Positions 25,496 through 34,387 of a stretch of 64,000 nt of DNA are shown here, one piece after another. Position 1 is the first letter of the stretch; each line of letters starts with the position of its first letter. Source of the stretch: FW021-bin31 sp964467635 (lineage in GTDB: Bacteria > Bacteroidota > Bacteroidia > Chitinophagales > Chitinophagaceae); contig CAYXRN010000001.1 in the NCBI GenBank assembly GCA_964467635.1, positions 26,557-90,556 on the forward strand, in the 5' to 3' direction. Position numbers and translations under genes: made by a program. The notes under the pieces are model-generated. The model made no database searches, was not told the DNA's origin, and saw nothing but the letters and a program-made list of their open reading frames with translations.

Positions 25496-26401
25496 TTAGT
25501 TTAGTAACCTGGATATGCCCTCTTTGTAAGTATTACAATGAGCATTGACGATATCCCTGATTTGACCGGAATACCCGCCACCCATGCTTACTTGTACGGG
25601 AAGCCGGTTTTTCCTGCAAAATTCAAACACCTGAATATCCCTTTGCCGGCAGTCTCCGATAGAAAGCTGTAGTTTGCCCATCTTGTCGGTCTTTAATACA
25701 TCCACCCCCGATTGAAAAAATACAAATTCGGGCCGTACCCGTTTGTTTAATGACGCCAACGCCTCGGATAAAGTTTGTAAATATAGGGAGCCGGTCGTTT
25801 CATCCGGTAGTCCGATATCCCAGTCCGATTGTTCTTTTTTGAAGGGGAAATTATTCTGACCATGCATGGAAAAAGTAAAAACCCTTTTTTCATTTTCAAA
25901 GATATCCGCCGTTCCATTGCCTTGATGTACGTCCAAATCAATGATTAATATTTGTTTGATCTTGTGGTAATTCAGCAAGTATTGTGCGGCAATGGCCTGG
26001 TCATTTAGCAGACAAAATCCTTCTCCCCAATCCTTTCCTGCATGATGCGTTCCTCCTGCAATATTGAATCCGATGCCTGTTTGAAACGCGCCTTCCGCAG
26101 TACGTATGGTTCCTTCGGCAATGCAGAGTTCCCGCGCTATGAGTTGTTTGCTTAACGGAAATCCAATACGCCGCATCTCTTTTGCACTTAAATCAAGGGC
26201 TAAAAGCCGCTGCCAGTAAGTTTGGCAATGAACCCCTTTTAAGAACTTCAGATCCAGCAGTGACGGCCGAAAAAAATCGTCTTCTTTTACAACACCTTCA
26301 TAGAGCAACTGCTCATGTAAAAGCTCATATTTCAACATAGGGAACCGGTGCCCTTCAGGTAGCGGATGCTTAAATATGGGATGCCAGGCGATAAAAGGCA
26401 T
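25496..26401 (-). CDS. Histone deacetylase/AcuC-fold amidohydrolase
   Basis: A 301-residue arginase/deacetylase-fold enzyme, probably zinc dependent. It has GGTHHAGKDWGEGFCLLNDQ (the paired His and substrate loop), LIIDLDVHQGNGTADIF (zinc ligands Asp and His), and a C-terminal MGGGYSG in place of the catalytic tyrosine loop. Bacterial members deacetylate acetyl-polyamines, acetoin-related compounds or acetyl-lysine. No substrate can be inferred here. It has its own promoter box at 26425-26432 and converges with lplA, ending 12 bp from it. Confidence 0.88.
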   Translation of the reverse strand: MPFIAWHPIFKHPLPEGHRFPMLKYELLHEQLLYEGVVKEDDFFRPSLLDLKFLKGVHCQTYWQRLLALDLSAKEMRRIGFPLSKQLIARELCIAEGTIRTAEGAFQTGIGFNIAGGTHHAGKDWGEGFCLLNDQAIAAQYLLNYHKIKQILIIDLDVHQGNGTADIFENEKRVFTFSMHGQNNFPFKKEQSDWDIGLPDETTGSLYLQTLSEALASLNKRVRPEFVFFQSGVDVLKTDKMGKLQLSIGDCRQRDIQVFEFCRKNRLPVQVSMGGGYSGQIRDIVNAHCNTYKEGISRLLN

Positions 26402-26424
26402 AAAAGGATTGGTAGTTGTAAAAG

Positions 26425-26432
26425 CAAAGTTA
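26425..26432 (-). promoter_or_regulatory. -7 box for the deacetylase-fold gene
   Basis: On the minus strand it reads TAACTTTG, matching TAnnTTTG, 23 bp before the ATG at 26401. Confidence 0.5.
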
Positions 26433-26520
26433 AATAATACGTTTAGTAAACAAAATGGTTGTTATTTTGATTATAATATCAGGTGCAGTTGGGAAAGCTG
26501 GTTTTAGTCATTACACTTGT

Positions 26521-26534
26521 ATGATAAAAATCAT
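26521..26534. promoter_or_regulatory. Candidate Crp/Fnr-type site
   Basis: ATGAT-AAAA-ATCAT is a perfect inverted repeat with the TGAT-N4-ATCA core of Fnr/Dnr-type sites. It lies about 90 bp upstream of the small ribosome-factor-like gene, a suitable position for activation. The match is by eye only, and AT-rich context makes chance occurrence possible. Confidence 0.4.
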
Positions 26535-26624
26535 ATAAGAGGGTAATGGAAGTTGACGTTTTTGTGGGGATCTCGCCTTTTCTTTGCATTGGAGAGTTGT
26601 TCGAATTTTATAAAATTTACGGTT

Positions 26625-26951
26625 ATGAAAAAGAAAATTGGTTTGTACTTCCAACTGGAAGCCAAGGACAACAAGGAATCCTTGTCCATTGTAAAGCAAG
26701 CATTAAATCGCCTCAACCAGCTAGAAGACGAAGGGGTGGATGTTCAATATTTTGAACTTCGGGTCAACAAATTCAATGGATTGTCAGATACGAATGTTGT
26801 ATCCATGAAATTGGACGGTAATGGACGCACTTTCATTGAAAGTGAATCCGGCTACCGTTGGGATGATGCATTTATCAATGCTTTTGACAGAATCCATGAT
26901 CACACCAGGACCGGCTTTGGCCGTCCTGCTAGCGCCATTCAATATGTCTGA
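26625..26951 (+). CDS. Small HPF/RaiA-like protein (tentative)
   Basis: A 108-residue protein starting at ATG 26625 (MKKKIGLYFQLE); starts further upstream do not carry family-like sequence. The order of a short N-terminal basic strand, a long helix (SIVKQALNRLNQLEDEGVD), a strand pair with VVSMKLDGNGRTFIESESG and a final helix (WDDAFINAFDRIHDH) is like ribosome hibernation factors of the HPF/RaiA fold. Sequence similarity is weak, so the name is tentative. A Fnr-like palindrome upstream would fit induction on oxygen limitation. It is a single gene. Confidence 0.5.
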   Translation: MKKKIGLYFQLEAKDNKESLSIVKQALNRLNQLEDEGVDVQYFELRVNKFNGLSDTNVVSMKLDGNGRTFIESESGYRWDDAFINAFDRIHDHTRTGFGRPASAIQYV

Positions 26952-27072
26952 CCAACAAAAGAGCGTTGCATTAGATGTATAATCCCTGCCATCGTTACGG
27001 AGATAAAAACTGGTGGGGATTATTTTATTTGTCGGGCTGTAAAACCGGTCACAAATTTCTTCTTGAAGTTTT

Positions 27073-28419
27073 TCACTTAAATTCATTAACCGCTTCGCTC
27101 AGGTCAAATACTTGAACCTTATCTCCTATTTGTTGACTAAGAATGCTGCTTCCAATCGCACTTCTGAAACCACTTGCACAATGGACCACCACAGGTTTGT
27201 TCAGGGAAATCTCGCCTATGCGGTCTTTTAAGGAAGGTAGCGGAACATTGATGCTGTCGCTGAAAATTTTCTTCTTGGTTTCTCCTTCATTTCGTACATC
27301 GACAATGGTATAATCATCCGGATTTGCACGAAAATCCGTCAAATCCAACCGCAATTCGTTTTTTGTCCCGAAATCTAAAACAAAGGCATGCTTAATAAAG
27401 GGCTCATACCCAATCTTGGCCACCCGGCGAATCAGCGCCTGTAATGAAGCGTTGGTATCTGCAGCAAGGTAGAATGGCGTGTAAGGGGCTATGACAGTTC
27501 CCAGCCAGGTTTCAAATGGTTCCTTATCCTGGATATTGATTGAGTTTTCCAAATGGGAATCTTTAAATTGCTGGTGATCCCTCGTATCAATGACGACGAC
27601 TTCTTGTTCCAGCTTTTCGGCGCCTTCCCAATCCGTAACAGGTTCCAGGAGATTTACTTTTTCGATGCTGTATAAAAAAGGAGGAGCACCTGCGGTGTTT
27701 ATTGCCACATCATAGGTGAAATACAGCGGAATGTGCGGTTGTTGCTCATTGATCGCCGCTACGAATTCATCCTCTGTCATAGATTGCAAACACCAGTTGT
27801 ATGTTTTTTCTTTGCCCATGGTATTTGAGGGCTTTTCCGACAAACTGCGGCCACAAAGCGAGCCTGATCCATGTGCCGGATAGATCACTACCTCGTCATC
27901 TAACGTCAAGAATTTTTGCAGCGAATGATACATCTGCCGGCTCTGTTCTTCTCTTTTTTGTTTTATATTTCCCGCTTCTTCCCGCAAGTCAGGTCTCCCG
28001 CAATCCCCTATGAATAAGGTGTCCCCTGTAAAGGCGGCTACATCCTTGCCCCGTTCATTTTCTAGTATAATTGTAATGCTGTCCGGACTATGCCCCGGGG
28101 TATTCCAGGCTTTTAATTTTACTTTTCCCAATGGAATAAATTGACCTTCGTCCAGCGTCAGATGGGGATACTCGGCCCCTAAACGTTTACTGCAATAAAT
28201 CTGCGCTCCCTGGGTCTCCCGAATCTCCAGGTGGCTGCTGACAAAATCGGCATGAGGATGGGTCTCTATGACTGTTGTTAATGTCGCGTTGTTTTCTTCG
28301 GCATAATCATAGTAGGGCTTGGGATCTCTCGCCGGGTCAATAACCGCCATCTCTCCTTTGCTGACAACTGCATAAGAATAGTGGGCAAGAGACTTGTCTT
28401 CAAATTGTTTGATTTCCAT
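27073..28419 (-). CDS. Metallo-beta-lactamase sulfur dioxygenase-like protein with two rhodanese domains
   Basis: A 448-residue fusion. The N-terminal part is an ETHE1/persulfide-dioxygenase-like hydrolase with THPHADFVSSH (metal motif) and WNTPGHSPDSI. Two rhodanese domains follow. The first (about residues 255-345) lacks an active cysteine, reading YLAADTNAS at the loop. The second (about 360-448) has VVVHCASGFRSA with a catalytic Cys. The family oxidises or transfers sulfane sulfur, for example glutathione or CoA persulfide. It is the last gene of a flavodoxin-deaminase-dioxygenase operon and starts 7 bp after the deaminase. Confidence 0.85.
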   Translation of the reverse strand: MEIKQFEDKSLAHYSYAVVSKGEMAVIDPARDPKPYYDYAEENNATLTTVIETHPHADFVSSHLEIRETQGAQIYCSKRLGAEYPHLTLDEGQFIPLGKVKLKAWNTPGHSPDSITIILENERGKDVAAFTGDTLFIGDCGRPDLREEAGNIKQKREEQSRQMYHSLQKFLTLDDEVVIYPAHGSGSLCGRSLSEKPSNTMGKEKTYNWCLQSMTEDEFVAAINEQQPHIPLYFTYDVAINTAGAPPFLYSIEKVNLLEPVTDWEGAEKLEQEVVVIDTRDHQQFKDSHLENSINIQDKEPFETWLGTVIAPYTPFYLAADTNASLQALIRRVAKIGYEPFIKHAFVLDFGTKNELRLDLTDFRANPDDYTIVDVRNEGETKKKIFSDSINVPLPSLKDRIGEISLNKPVVVHCASGFRSAIGSSILSQQIGDKVQVFDLSEAVNEFK

Positions 28420-28425
28420 ACGGTT

Positions 28426-28878
28426 TTATTTCTTTATTAAAGCGAGGCACGCCTTCGCTAATATACCTTCCACGATAAGGGGTGGATCCGACCATTTAAC
28501 TATCTCTTTTGCGGCAAGAAAAGGATAGTTAGAACTGGCACCCCCTACTTCCGGTGTTGTTATACCAAACACTACTTGTCCTATTTTTGTTTGACGTATA
28601 AGGTATGCACACATAAAACAGGGTTCTACCGTTGTGTATAAAATACAATGACTTAAGTCTTTCATTGGGCTTTGCATTGCATGGAGAATGGCCAGGGCTT
28701 CTGCGTGTGCGAATATACCTGGTAGCGACTCCCCTCCTTCCGTGCCCTCTGAAATGATCTCTTCTCCCCTGACAATAACGCATCCTACAGGGGTGTGACC
28801 TTGAGCTTTTGCCTCGGCTGCGAGTTCCAGGCAACGGCGCATGTATTTTTTATGTTTGTTATGGTCTTGTTCTTCCAT
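28426..28878 (-). CDS. CMP/dCMP-type nucleoside deaminase family protein
   Basis: A 150-residue zinc deaminase. It has HAEALAIL (His ligand and catalytic Glu) and TVEPCFMC (two Cys ligands), the classical HAE...PCxxC arrangement. Substrates in the family range from tRNA adenosine (TadA) to cytosine, guanine and riboflavin precursors; I cannot choose. It begins one base after the stop of the upstream flavodoxin gene and ends 7 bp before the dioxygenase-like gene, so the three are probably co-transcribed. Confidence 0.85.
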   Translation of the reverse strand: MEEQDHNKHKKYMRRCLELAAEAKAQGHTPVGCVIVRGEEIISEGTEGGESLPGIFAHAEALAILHAMQSPMKDLSHCILYTTVEPCFMCAYLIRQTKIGQVVFGITTPEVGGASSNYPFLAAKEIVKWSDPPLIVEGILAKACLALIKK

Positions 28879-29385
28879 TTAAGGCAATTTTATTTTTTCT
28901 TTCAGCACAGCAAGTATGTTGTCTATCCACATTGCAAACCCATCTTCATAATCAACGTCACAATCTACTCTTTCTACTAACCTTTCGGCACCGGACCGTT
29001 CTAGGATATCGTCAAAGTCTTTTCCGGCTTTACAAAAGTAATCATAAGTTGTATCTCCTAACGCTAAAACACCATAGGACAAATGAGTCAATTCTTTCGT
29101 ATTCTTCTCCTTGAGAAATTCAAAAAAGTCTTCGGCCATCAATGGTACATCGCCGTCCCCGTCGGTACTTACGATAATTAGCAGGAAGTTGATCGCTGTT
29201 ATAATTTTTTCCGTTTCAAGATCTTCCATATCACAAACCAAGGTCCGGAACCCTGCCTCATGTAGCTTTTCAGCGGCATCCTGCGCCAGCATCTGGCTAT
29301 TGCCGGTGTGCGTCCCAAAAACAACCCATACCACTGGCGTGTCTTCAGCAGTGGTTGAAAATAGCTTTTGAAGTTCTGTATTCAT
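28879..29385 (-). CDS. Flavodoxin
   Basis: A 168-residue FMN protein of the flavodoxin/CPR-like domain type. The phosphate loop is VFGTHTGNSQML; the isoalloxazine-contacting loops are STDGDGDVPLMAEDFF and VLALGDTTYDYFC. The start at 29385 (MNTELQKLF) is chosen because AAAGGAGG lies 8 bp upstream; in-frame sequence upstream, to 29589, is intergenic. It heads a minus-strand operon with the deaminase and sulfur dioxygenase-like genes. Electron partner unknown. Confidence 0.88.
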   Translation of the reverse strand: MNTELQKLFSTTAEDTPVVWVVFGTHTGNSQMLAQDAAEKLHEAGFRTLVCDMEDLETEKIITAINFLLIIVSTDGDGDVPLMAEDFFEFLKEKNTKELTHLSYGVLALGDTTYDYFCKAGKDFDDILERSGAERLVERVDCDVDYEDGFAMWIDNILAVLKEKIKLP

Positions 29386-29549
29386 TGTGATCCTCCTTTC
29401 TGCAAAATAACTTGTCTTCCCGCGATAATGATAATAAAATACGAAAAATGATTGATCTAAAAAGATATATCTTTTAGGGAGCAGGTAAAAATATTTCCGC
29501 ATTAGTAATTTTTTTTCCAAGATAAGTAAAAGATGTAATTGTCTTTTTT

Positions 29550-29557
29550 TACTTTTG
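29550..29557 (+). promoter_or_regulatory. -7 box for the methyltransferase
   Basis: TACTTTTG matches TAnnTTTG, 24 bp before the start at 29582. Confidence 0.5.
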
Positions 29558-29581
29558 TAAGTATATAAAATTGAATTTTCG

Positions 29582-30373
29582 ATGAGCAATAAGGTAATGG
29601 ACAGCCATCAGGGTCATTGGATGCTGTCAAAAATAGGAAAAAGAGTACTCAGACCCGGCGGTAAAGAACTGACTATGAGGCTTTTGGCAGCATTGAATAT
29701 CGCTGCCTCTGATGATGTGGTGGAGTTTGCCCCGGGGATTGGGTTCACTGCCCAGCAGGTCCTAAAATACCGGCCGGGATCCTATACTGGAATAGAAGTG
29801 AACAAGGAAGCAGCAGCTCATCTTCGAAAGAAACTAAAGGGGGATCATTGCAGCGTACGCTTGGAAAACGCCGCCGGAAGCCCGTTAAAAGACAGCGTTG
29901 CCAGCAAGCTTTTTGGCGAAGCCATGCTTACCATGCAAGCCAACCATCGCAAGTCGGAGATCATAGGAGAAGCCTGCCGAATACTCAGAAAGGGTGGCCT
30001 TTATGCAATCCATGAATTATGTCTTACCCCTGATAATCTGCCTGATGCCAGTAAGGAAACTATACGGAAGGAGTTGGCAAAAACCTTGAAGGTTAATGCC
30101 CGGCCCCTTACAGCATCTGAATGGGTTCATCTGGTCGAAGAAGGAGGGTTTCGGGTAACGAAAGTTTTGTTTAGCCCGATGAAGCTTTTGGAAGTAAAGC
30201 GGATTATAGATGATGAAGGCTTTTTCCGCACCCTGAAGATAGGATTTAATGTGGTCCGGCACCCTGAATTTCATAAACGGTTGAAAGTAATGCAGGCTTT
30301 GTTCCGGAAATACCGCAAGGAATTGAAAGCCATAGTCATCATTGCTGAAAAACTGGATGCTATGCCGGATTGA
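29582..30373 (+). CDS. Class I SAM-dependent methyltransferase
   Basis: A 263-residue methyltransferase. Motif I is VVEFAPGIGFTAQQVL, the acidic loop GIEVNKEA and the motif IV/V region GEAMLTMQANHRKSE follow, then a conventional ACRILRKGGLYAIHELCL strand. The C-terminal part after residue 150 has no recognisable specificity. It is a single plus-strand gene, divergent from the flavodoxin operon and convergent with a HAD phosphatase. The substrate is unknown. Confidence 0.87.
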   Translation: MSNKVMDSHQGHWMLSKIGKRVLRPGGKELTMRLLAALNIAASDDVVEFAPGIGFTAQQVLKYRPGSYTGIEVNKEAAAHLRKKLKGDHCSVRLENAAGSPLKDSVASKLFGEAMLTMQANHRKSEIIGEACRILRKGGLYAIHELCLTPDNLPDASKETIRKELAKTLKVNARPLTASEWVHLVEEGGFRVTKVLFSPMKLLEVKRIIDDEGFFRTLKIGFNVVRHPEFHKRLKVMQALFRKYRKELKAIVIIAEKLDAMPD

Positions 30374-30395
30374 GAGAAACTTTAAAGTAAATCGC

Positions 30396-31058
30396 TTAAG
30401 ATGACTGCAAAAGCCGCAGTTCATTGTCGCCAAATTTCTTTAAGGAGGGCAGTCTGAGATCGGCAAGGCTGTATTTCGGGTCGTTCCAATTTTCTTTTTC
30501 AGGCACTACTACCACGGTCATCTGCGCCGCTTTGGCAGCGACGAGACCGTTAATTGAGTCTTCAAAAACCAGACATTTAAGCGGGGATGACCCCAGTTCT
30601 TCTGCACATAAAAGATATACGGCAGGATGCGGTTTCCCAAAATCCTGGTGTTCACCGGAGTGAATGGCATCAAAAGAAGAATATAAATTAAAATGATGTA
30701 ACGCATTATTAATCAAAGACATAGGGGAAGAGGATGCAAGCCCAATCTTAAAATTTCTTTCTTTGAAAAACTGAAGAATCCCTTCGGCTCCCTCCATTAT
30801 CTTTCCCTGGGTGTTGATCAACCGGGTGACTTCTTCGAGGATTTCCGCGGAAACCTGGGCGGTTGACTTTTGGGTCCATCCAAAGTATTGATGCCAATAG
30901 TCAACTACTTCGCTGGTGCGCAATCCTGTTGTTTTTATGTAATCTTCTTTTTTCAGGTAAATATCCATTGTGGCAAAAACAGTGGCCATTGCCTGGTTCC
31001 ATAAAGGTTCACTGTCAATCAGTAACCCATCCATATCAAATATTACCGTTTTAATCAT
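30396..31058 (-). CDS. HAD-family sugar-phosphatase/phosphoglucomutase-like hydrolase
   Basis: A 220-residue HAD hydrolase. Motif I FDMDGLLIDSEPLW has the nucleophile and acid Asp pair, motif II is GLASSSPMS, the lysine is in FGKPHPAVYL, and motif IV is VFEDSINGLVAA. The small helical cap after motif I indicates subclass I, as in HxpB-like hexose phosphatases and beta-phosphoglucomutase. No sugar operon partner is adjacent, so the substrate stays open. A TATATTTG box lies at 31110-31117. Confidence 0.87.
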   Translation of the reverse strand: MIKTVIFDMDGLLIDSEPLWNQAMATVFATMDIYLKKEDYIKTTGLRTSEVVDYWHQYFGWTQKSTAQVSAEILEEVTRLINTQGKIMEGAEGILQFFKERNFKIGLASSSPMSLINNALHHFNLYSSFDAIHSGEHQDFGKPHPAVYLLCAEELGSSPLKCLVFEDSINGLVAAKAAQMTVVVVPEKENWNDPKYSLADLRLPSLKKFGDNELRLLQSS

Positions 31059-31109
31059 TGTTTTCTCCGCTTTTAGCGTCGTTTTTTATAAAGGAATCTT
31101 TAAAAGCGG

Positions 31110-31117
31110 CAAATATA
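31110..31117 (-). promoter_or_regulatory. -7 box for the HAD hydrolase gene
   Basis: On the minus strand it reads TATATTTG, matching TAnnTTTG, 51 bp before the start at 31058. Confidence 0.45.
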
Positions 31118-31237
31118 AACGATATGGCTGATAATCGGATATCTTAGCCAGATGCCGATTCCATGATGAGGAGCGCTCCTGTCTTGTCCGTTTAACCAAA
31201 CTGTACGACCTTTGCTGTTTTTACCACACATGCAATC

Positions 31238-32503
31238 ATGAAAGTGTTTAAATTTGGCGGAGCCAGCCTTAAGGATGCCGAAAGCATTATAAATGCAGCC
31301 TCTATTATTAGCGACTACCAGAAAGGTCCCTTGCTAATAGTGGTTTCAGCCATTGGTAAAACCACTAACGAACTGGAAAAAGTGGTTGAGCATTACTACA
31401 GGCACCAGCGCGAAACAGCGGCTCAATTGCTTTATAGCGTTCAAAACCAAAGCAAACAAACTGCGCGGCAGCTTATCTCCGACGACCACCACCCATTATT
31501 TGATCAACTCCATCAGCTTTTTGCTGAAATGGAGTGGCAGTTGGGTGAAAAAGCCTATGAGCCTTACGATTATTACTACGACCAACTGGTGAGCCGCGGA
31601 GAGTTGATTTCTTCGTTGATTGTAGAGGCCTATTTGAGCCAGATGGGAATAAAGACCTACTGGCTGGACGTGCGAGAAGTGTTGCAAACAGATGATACCT
31701 ACCGGGATGGCCGGATTGCCTGGGATATTTCACAAAAGAAAATGGATCAAGATGTTGCTCCTCTTTTTAAGGAGTATCCCGTAGTGATTACACAGGGATT
31801 TATTGGCGGCACAGCCAAAGGAAAAACAACGACGCTGGGGCGAGAAGGAAGTGATTTTACCGCTGCACTATTTGCCAACATGCTTGATGCGGAAAGCCTT
31901 ACCATATGGAAGGATGTAGAAGGATTGAAGAATGCGGATCCCAGAGTGTTTGAAGATACTTTAAACATCAGTGCCATCAATTTCAATGAGGTAATTGAAA
32001 TGGCTTATTATGGCGCACAAGTTATCCATCCTAAGACCATTAAGCCGCTTCAAAACAAAAACATCCCCCTTTATGTGAAATGTTTTTTGAATAAATCCCT
32101 TCCGGGCACGGTGATCAACGGAAGCAATGGGATACAAAAACTTCCACCCATTATTGTACTTAAAAAACAACAGGTATTAATTACCGTTACAACTCGCGAT
32201 TTTTCCTTTATTTCGGAAGAAAACCTGAGCACACTTTACGATATTTTTTATCGTTTAAAGATCAAGCTCAATATGATGCAGACCGGGGCGATCAATTGTT
32301 CTTTCTGCATTGATAAGCGGGCCGATAAGATTGAGAAACTGATCAAGGCGTTGCATGCTCACTTTAAGATTACCTATGATGAGAGCTTGGAAATACTGAC
32401 TATCAGGCATTATGAGGACCATATGATTAGTCGCCTGACCAAGGGAAGAGATATTTTGCTGGAACAAAAATCAGCCAAAACTATTCAACTGGTTATGCGT
32501 TAG
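31238..32503 (+). CDS. Aspartate kinase
   Basis: A 421-residue monofunctional aspartokinase, the first step of lysine, threonine and methionine synthesis. The kinase core starts with KFGGASL at residues 4-10, has VVSAIGKTTNELE, and the LGREGSDFTAALFA segment near 204-217. C-terminal ACT domains run from about residue 300 and should give feedback control. The gene overlaps by 4 bp at its 3' end with the convergent L,D-transpeptidase gene. No other amino-acid genes are adjacent. Confidence 0.93.
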   Translation: MKVFKFGGASLKDAESIINAASIISDYQKGPLLIVVSAIGKTTNELEKVVEHYYRHQRETAAQLLYSVQNQSKQTARQLISDDHHPLFDQLHQLFAEMEWQLGEKAYEPYDYYYDQLVSRGELISSLIVEAYLSQMGIKTYWLDVREVLQTDDTYRDGRIAWDISQKKMDQDVAPLFKEYPVVITQGFIGGTAKGKTTTLGREGSDFTAALFANMLDAESLTIWKDVEGLKNADPRVFEDTLNISAINFNEVIEMAYYGAQVIHPKTIKPLQNKNIPLYVKCFLNKSLPGTVINGSNGIQKLPPIIVLKKQQVLITVTTRDFSFISEENLSTLYDIFYRLKIKLNMMQTGAINCSFCIDKRADKIEKLIKALHAHFKITYDESLEILTIRHYEDHMISRLTKGRDILLEQKSAKTIQLVMR

Positions 32504-33354
32504 TTCAGCAATGCCTTAGGGACGACTTTTTTCTCAACCTGAGAAGTTGAATAATTGGTTCTTAATGGCGTAACTGCACTTCTTTCTTTGATCACATAAT
32601 CCCCTTTGCCGTCATAAAGAATGATCGGAAGTTTGTGTGTCGCATTGAAATAATCGTAAGCCTTTTTAAGCTTGAGCCAGAAATCCTGTACCGGTGCTCC
32701 TGCACGGGCCGCCTTACTTAAATACTCAACGGAGTTCTGATTATTGAAGTCAACAGGAAGAATGTGTACCGGAATAAAAGTCTGCCCCGCATCCCGGGCG
32801 TACATGGCTAAAATGTATACTTCGTCAATCTGGGGATTCGTAATAGGAATACAGCCAACCGTCACACAGCTGCCATGGATATATATGCCACCTCCTGGGT
32901 CCTCATGAGTAGTGTTCAACCTGTCAGAAAAGTTGGGATAGTTGATTTTTAAAGATAAATGATAGGTGCTTCTCGGATTAAATTCATTGATGTAATAAAA
33001 ACCTTCCGGTACTTGCCTGTCTCCCTGAAATTTCTTTCTGCCCATGTAGCCGGAAAGCGCACAAACCGGGTAGCTCTTAAACAAGGTAAAAGTATCTGTC
33101 GGCTTGTTTTTTACCCATACTTCCAGCCTGCTGTCGTATTTAAAAGAGCGAATAAATATATAGTTTGCCGGGTAGGTTAATCCTTTCTCTTCAAACTGCT
33201 TTTTAAGCATTGCATTTTTCTGTTGAAATGCTCTTTTGACAGTAGGGAATTGTAATTGCTGCTCTACAAATGACTGGCTGTTGGCTTTAAAGCCAAACAG
33301 CCCTGTCAATAATAGTAGAATAAAACACAAGACCAAACCCTTCAATTCCCGCAT
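32500..33354 (-). CDS. L,D-transpeptidase (YkuD) family protein, exported
   Basis: A 284-residue protein with an N-terminal signal (GLVLCFILLLLTGLFGFKAN). The YkuD core covers about residues 95-210: a strand with FTLFKSYPVCALSG, then YYINEFNPRSTYHLSL, and the active site region HGSCVTVGCIPI with the catalytic His and Cys. The family cross-links or edits peptidoglycan in the periplasm. The start at 33354 is chosen because a TACCTTTG box at 33379-33386 puts the transcript start near 33372. It converges with aspartate kinase, overlapping 4 bp. Confidence 0.85.
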   Translation of the reverse strand: MRELKGLVLCFILLLLTGLFGFKANSQSFVEQQLQFPTVKRAFQQKNAMLKKQFEEKGLTYPANYIFIRSFKYDSRLEVWVKNKPTDTFTLFKSYPVCALSGYMGRKKFQGDRQVPEGFYYINEFNPRSTYHLSLKINYPNFSDRLNTTHEDPGGGIYIHGSCVTVGCIPITNPQIDEVYILAMYARDAGQTFIPVHILPVDFNNQNSVEYLSKAARAGAPVQDFWLKLKKAYDYFNATHKLPIILYDGKGDYVIKERSAVTPLRTNYSTSQVEKKVVPKALLN

Positions 33355-33378
33355 TGCGTTAGTTTTTAAATTTGTTTT

Positions 33379-33386
33379 CAAAGGTA
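33379..33386 (-). promoter_or_regulatory. -7 box for the L,D-transpeptidase gene
   Basis: Minus-strand TACCTTTG, exact TAnnTTTG match, 25 bp before the chosen start. It overlaps an upstream in-frame ATG at 33381 and so argues against that start. Confidence 0.55.
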
Positions 33387-33454
33387 AGCAATCTCAAAAG
33401 AAAACGCCATTTCACCCTTGTTTTTTAACAAATTAAATGACGTTTTTAAAACGC

Positions 33455-34348
33455 TTAAGACGCCAGAATATTTTTTTGTAGGTAGGAAATACTTTTACGA
33501 ATGCTGTCAAACGGATCTCCTGGGGTCTTATCTTGTTCCACAAAGAAGTGCTTCATCCCCGATTCCTTGGCATGGGCAAATATTGACGGCCAGTCGATAA
33601 CGCCATTCCCTACTTCTGTAAAATTTTTTTCCGGGGTATCGGCCATATCCTTGACATGCCACAAGACAAAACGCCCGGGATGTGCATCAAACATCGCTAT
33701 CGGGTCTTGCCCCGCCTTGGTTACCCAGTAAATGTCCATTTCCATTTTTACCAAGTCCTTATCGGCTTCTTTTAGCAGGATATTATAAGGAGTTTTTCCG
33801 TCTATTTTCTCAAATTCAAAATTGTGATTGTGGTAGCAAAATTGTATTCCGGCTTTTTTACACACTTCTCCGGCCTTATTGAATTCCTCCGCCCGCCGTT
33901 TGTAGTCATCCAGCGTTTTGCGCTCATTTCCGGGGAGGTACGCACAAACCATATAGCTCATCCCTACTTTGTGCGCGTCTTCCACCGCCTTTTCCCAATC
34001 ATTGCGAATGGTTCCTTTGGTTTCACGGTTACCAAGCGAGTAATGTCCGCTTGGAATAATTAACCCGTTTTGTTTTAAAACCGTTAAAAACTCGGAAGTA
34101 TTCATCCCATAGAATTTTTCTGTTCCCCTATAGGTTGCAGATTCTACAAGCTTATAACCTATTTGGGCTACTTTGGCCAAACTGGCTTTAGGGTCGTTGC
34201 CCATCGCGTGTCTTATGGTATATAACTGGAGGCCGGGCAAATAGTCGTACCTTTTCGGTCCTGAATTACAAGCGGATAAAAATCCTGGAATAGCCAATGT
34301 ACCGGCCAATAGGCCGGATTGTTTTAAAAAATCTCTACGTGATGCCAT
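33455..34348 (-). CDS. Exported sugar phosphate isomerase/epimerase-like TIM barrel
   Basis: A 297-residue xylose-isomerase-like TIM barrel. The N-terminus MASRRDFLKQSGLLAG carries a twin-arginine signal, followed by FLSAC, a possible lipobox. Visible barrel motifs are CYHNHNFEFEKIDG, MEMDIYWVTKAG and LWHVKDMA, typical metal-binding strands of this fold. Members in Bacteroidota are exported or lipid-anchored sugar-processing proteins of unknown substrate. It is a single gene between the transpeptidase and the DUF2461 gene. Confidence 0.87.
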   Translation of the reverse strand: MASRRDFLKQSGLLAGTLAIPGFLSACNSGPKRYDYLPGLQLYTIRHAMGNDPKASLAKVAQIGYKLVESATYRGTEKFYGMNTSEFLTVLKQNGLIIPSGHYSLGNRETKGTIRNDWEKAVEDAHKVGMSYMVCAYLPGNERKTLDDYKRRAEEFNKAGEVCKKAGIQFCYHNHNFEFEKIDGKTPYNILLKEADKDLVKMEMDIYWVTKAGQDPIAMFDAHPGRFVLWHVKDMADTPEKNFTEVGNGVIDWPSIFAHAKESGMKHFFVEQDKTPGDPFDSIRKSISYLQKNILAS

Positions 34349-34387
34349 GAGTTATTAATTTATGAATGTTATACAAATACTTGAGTG

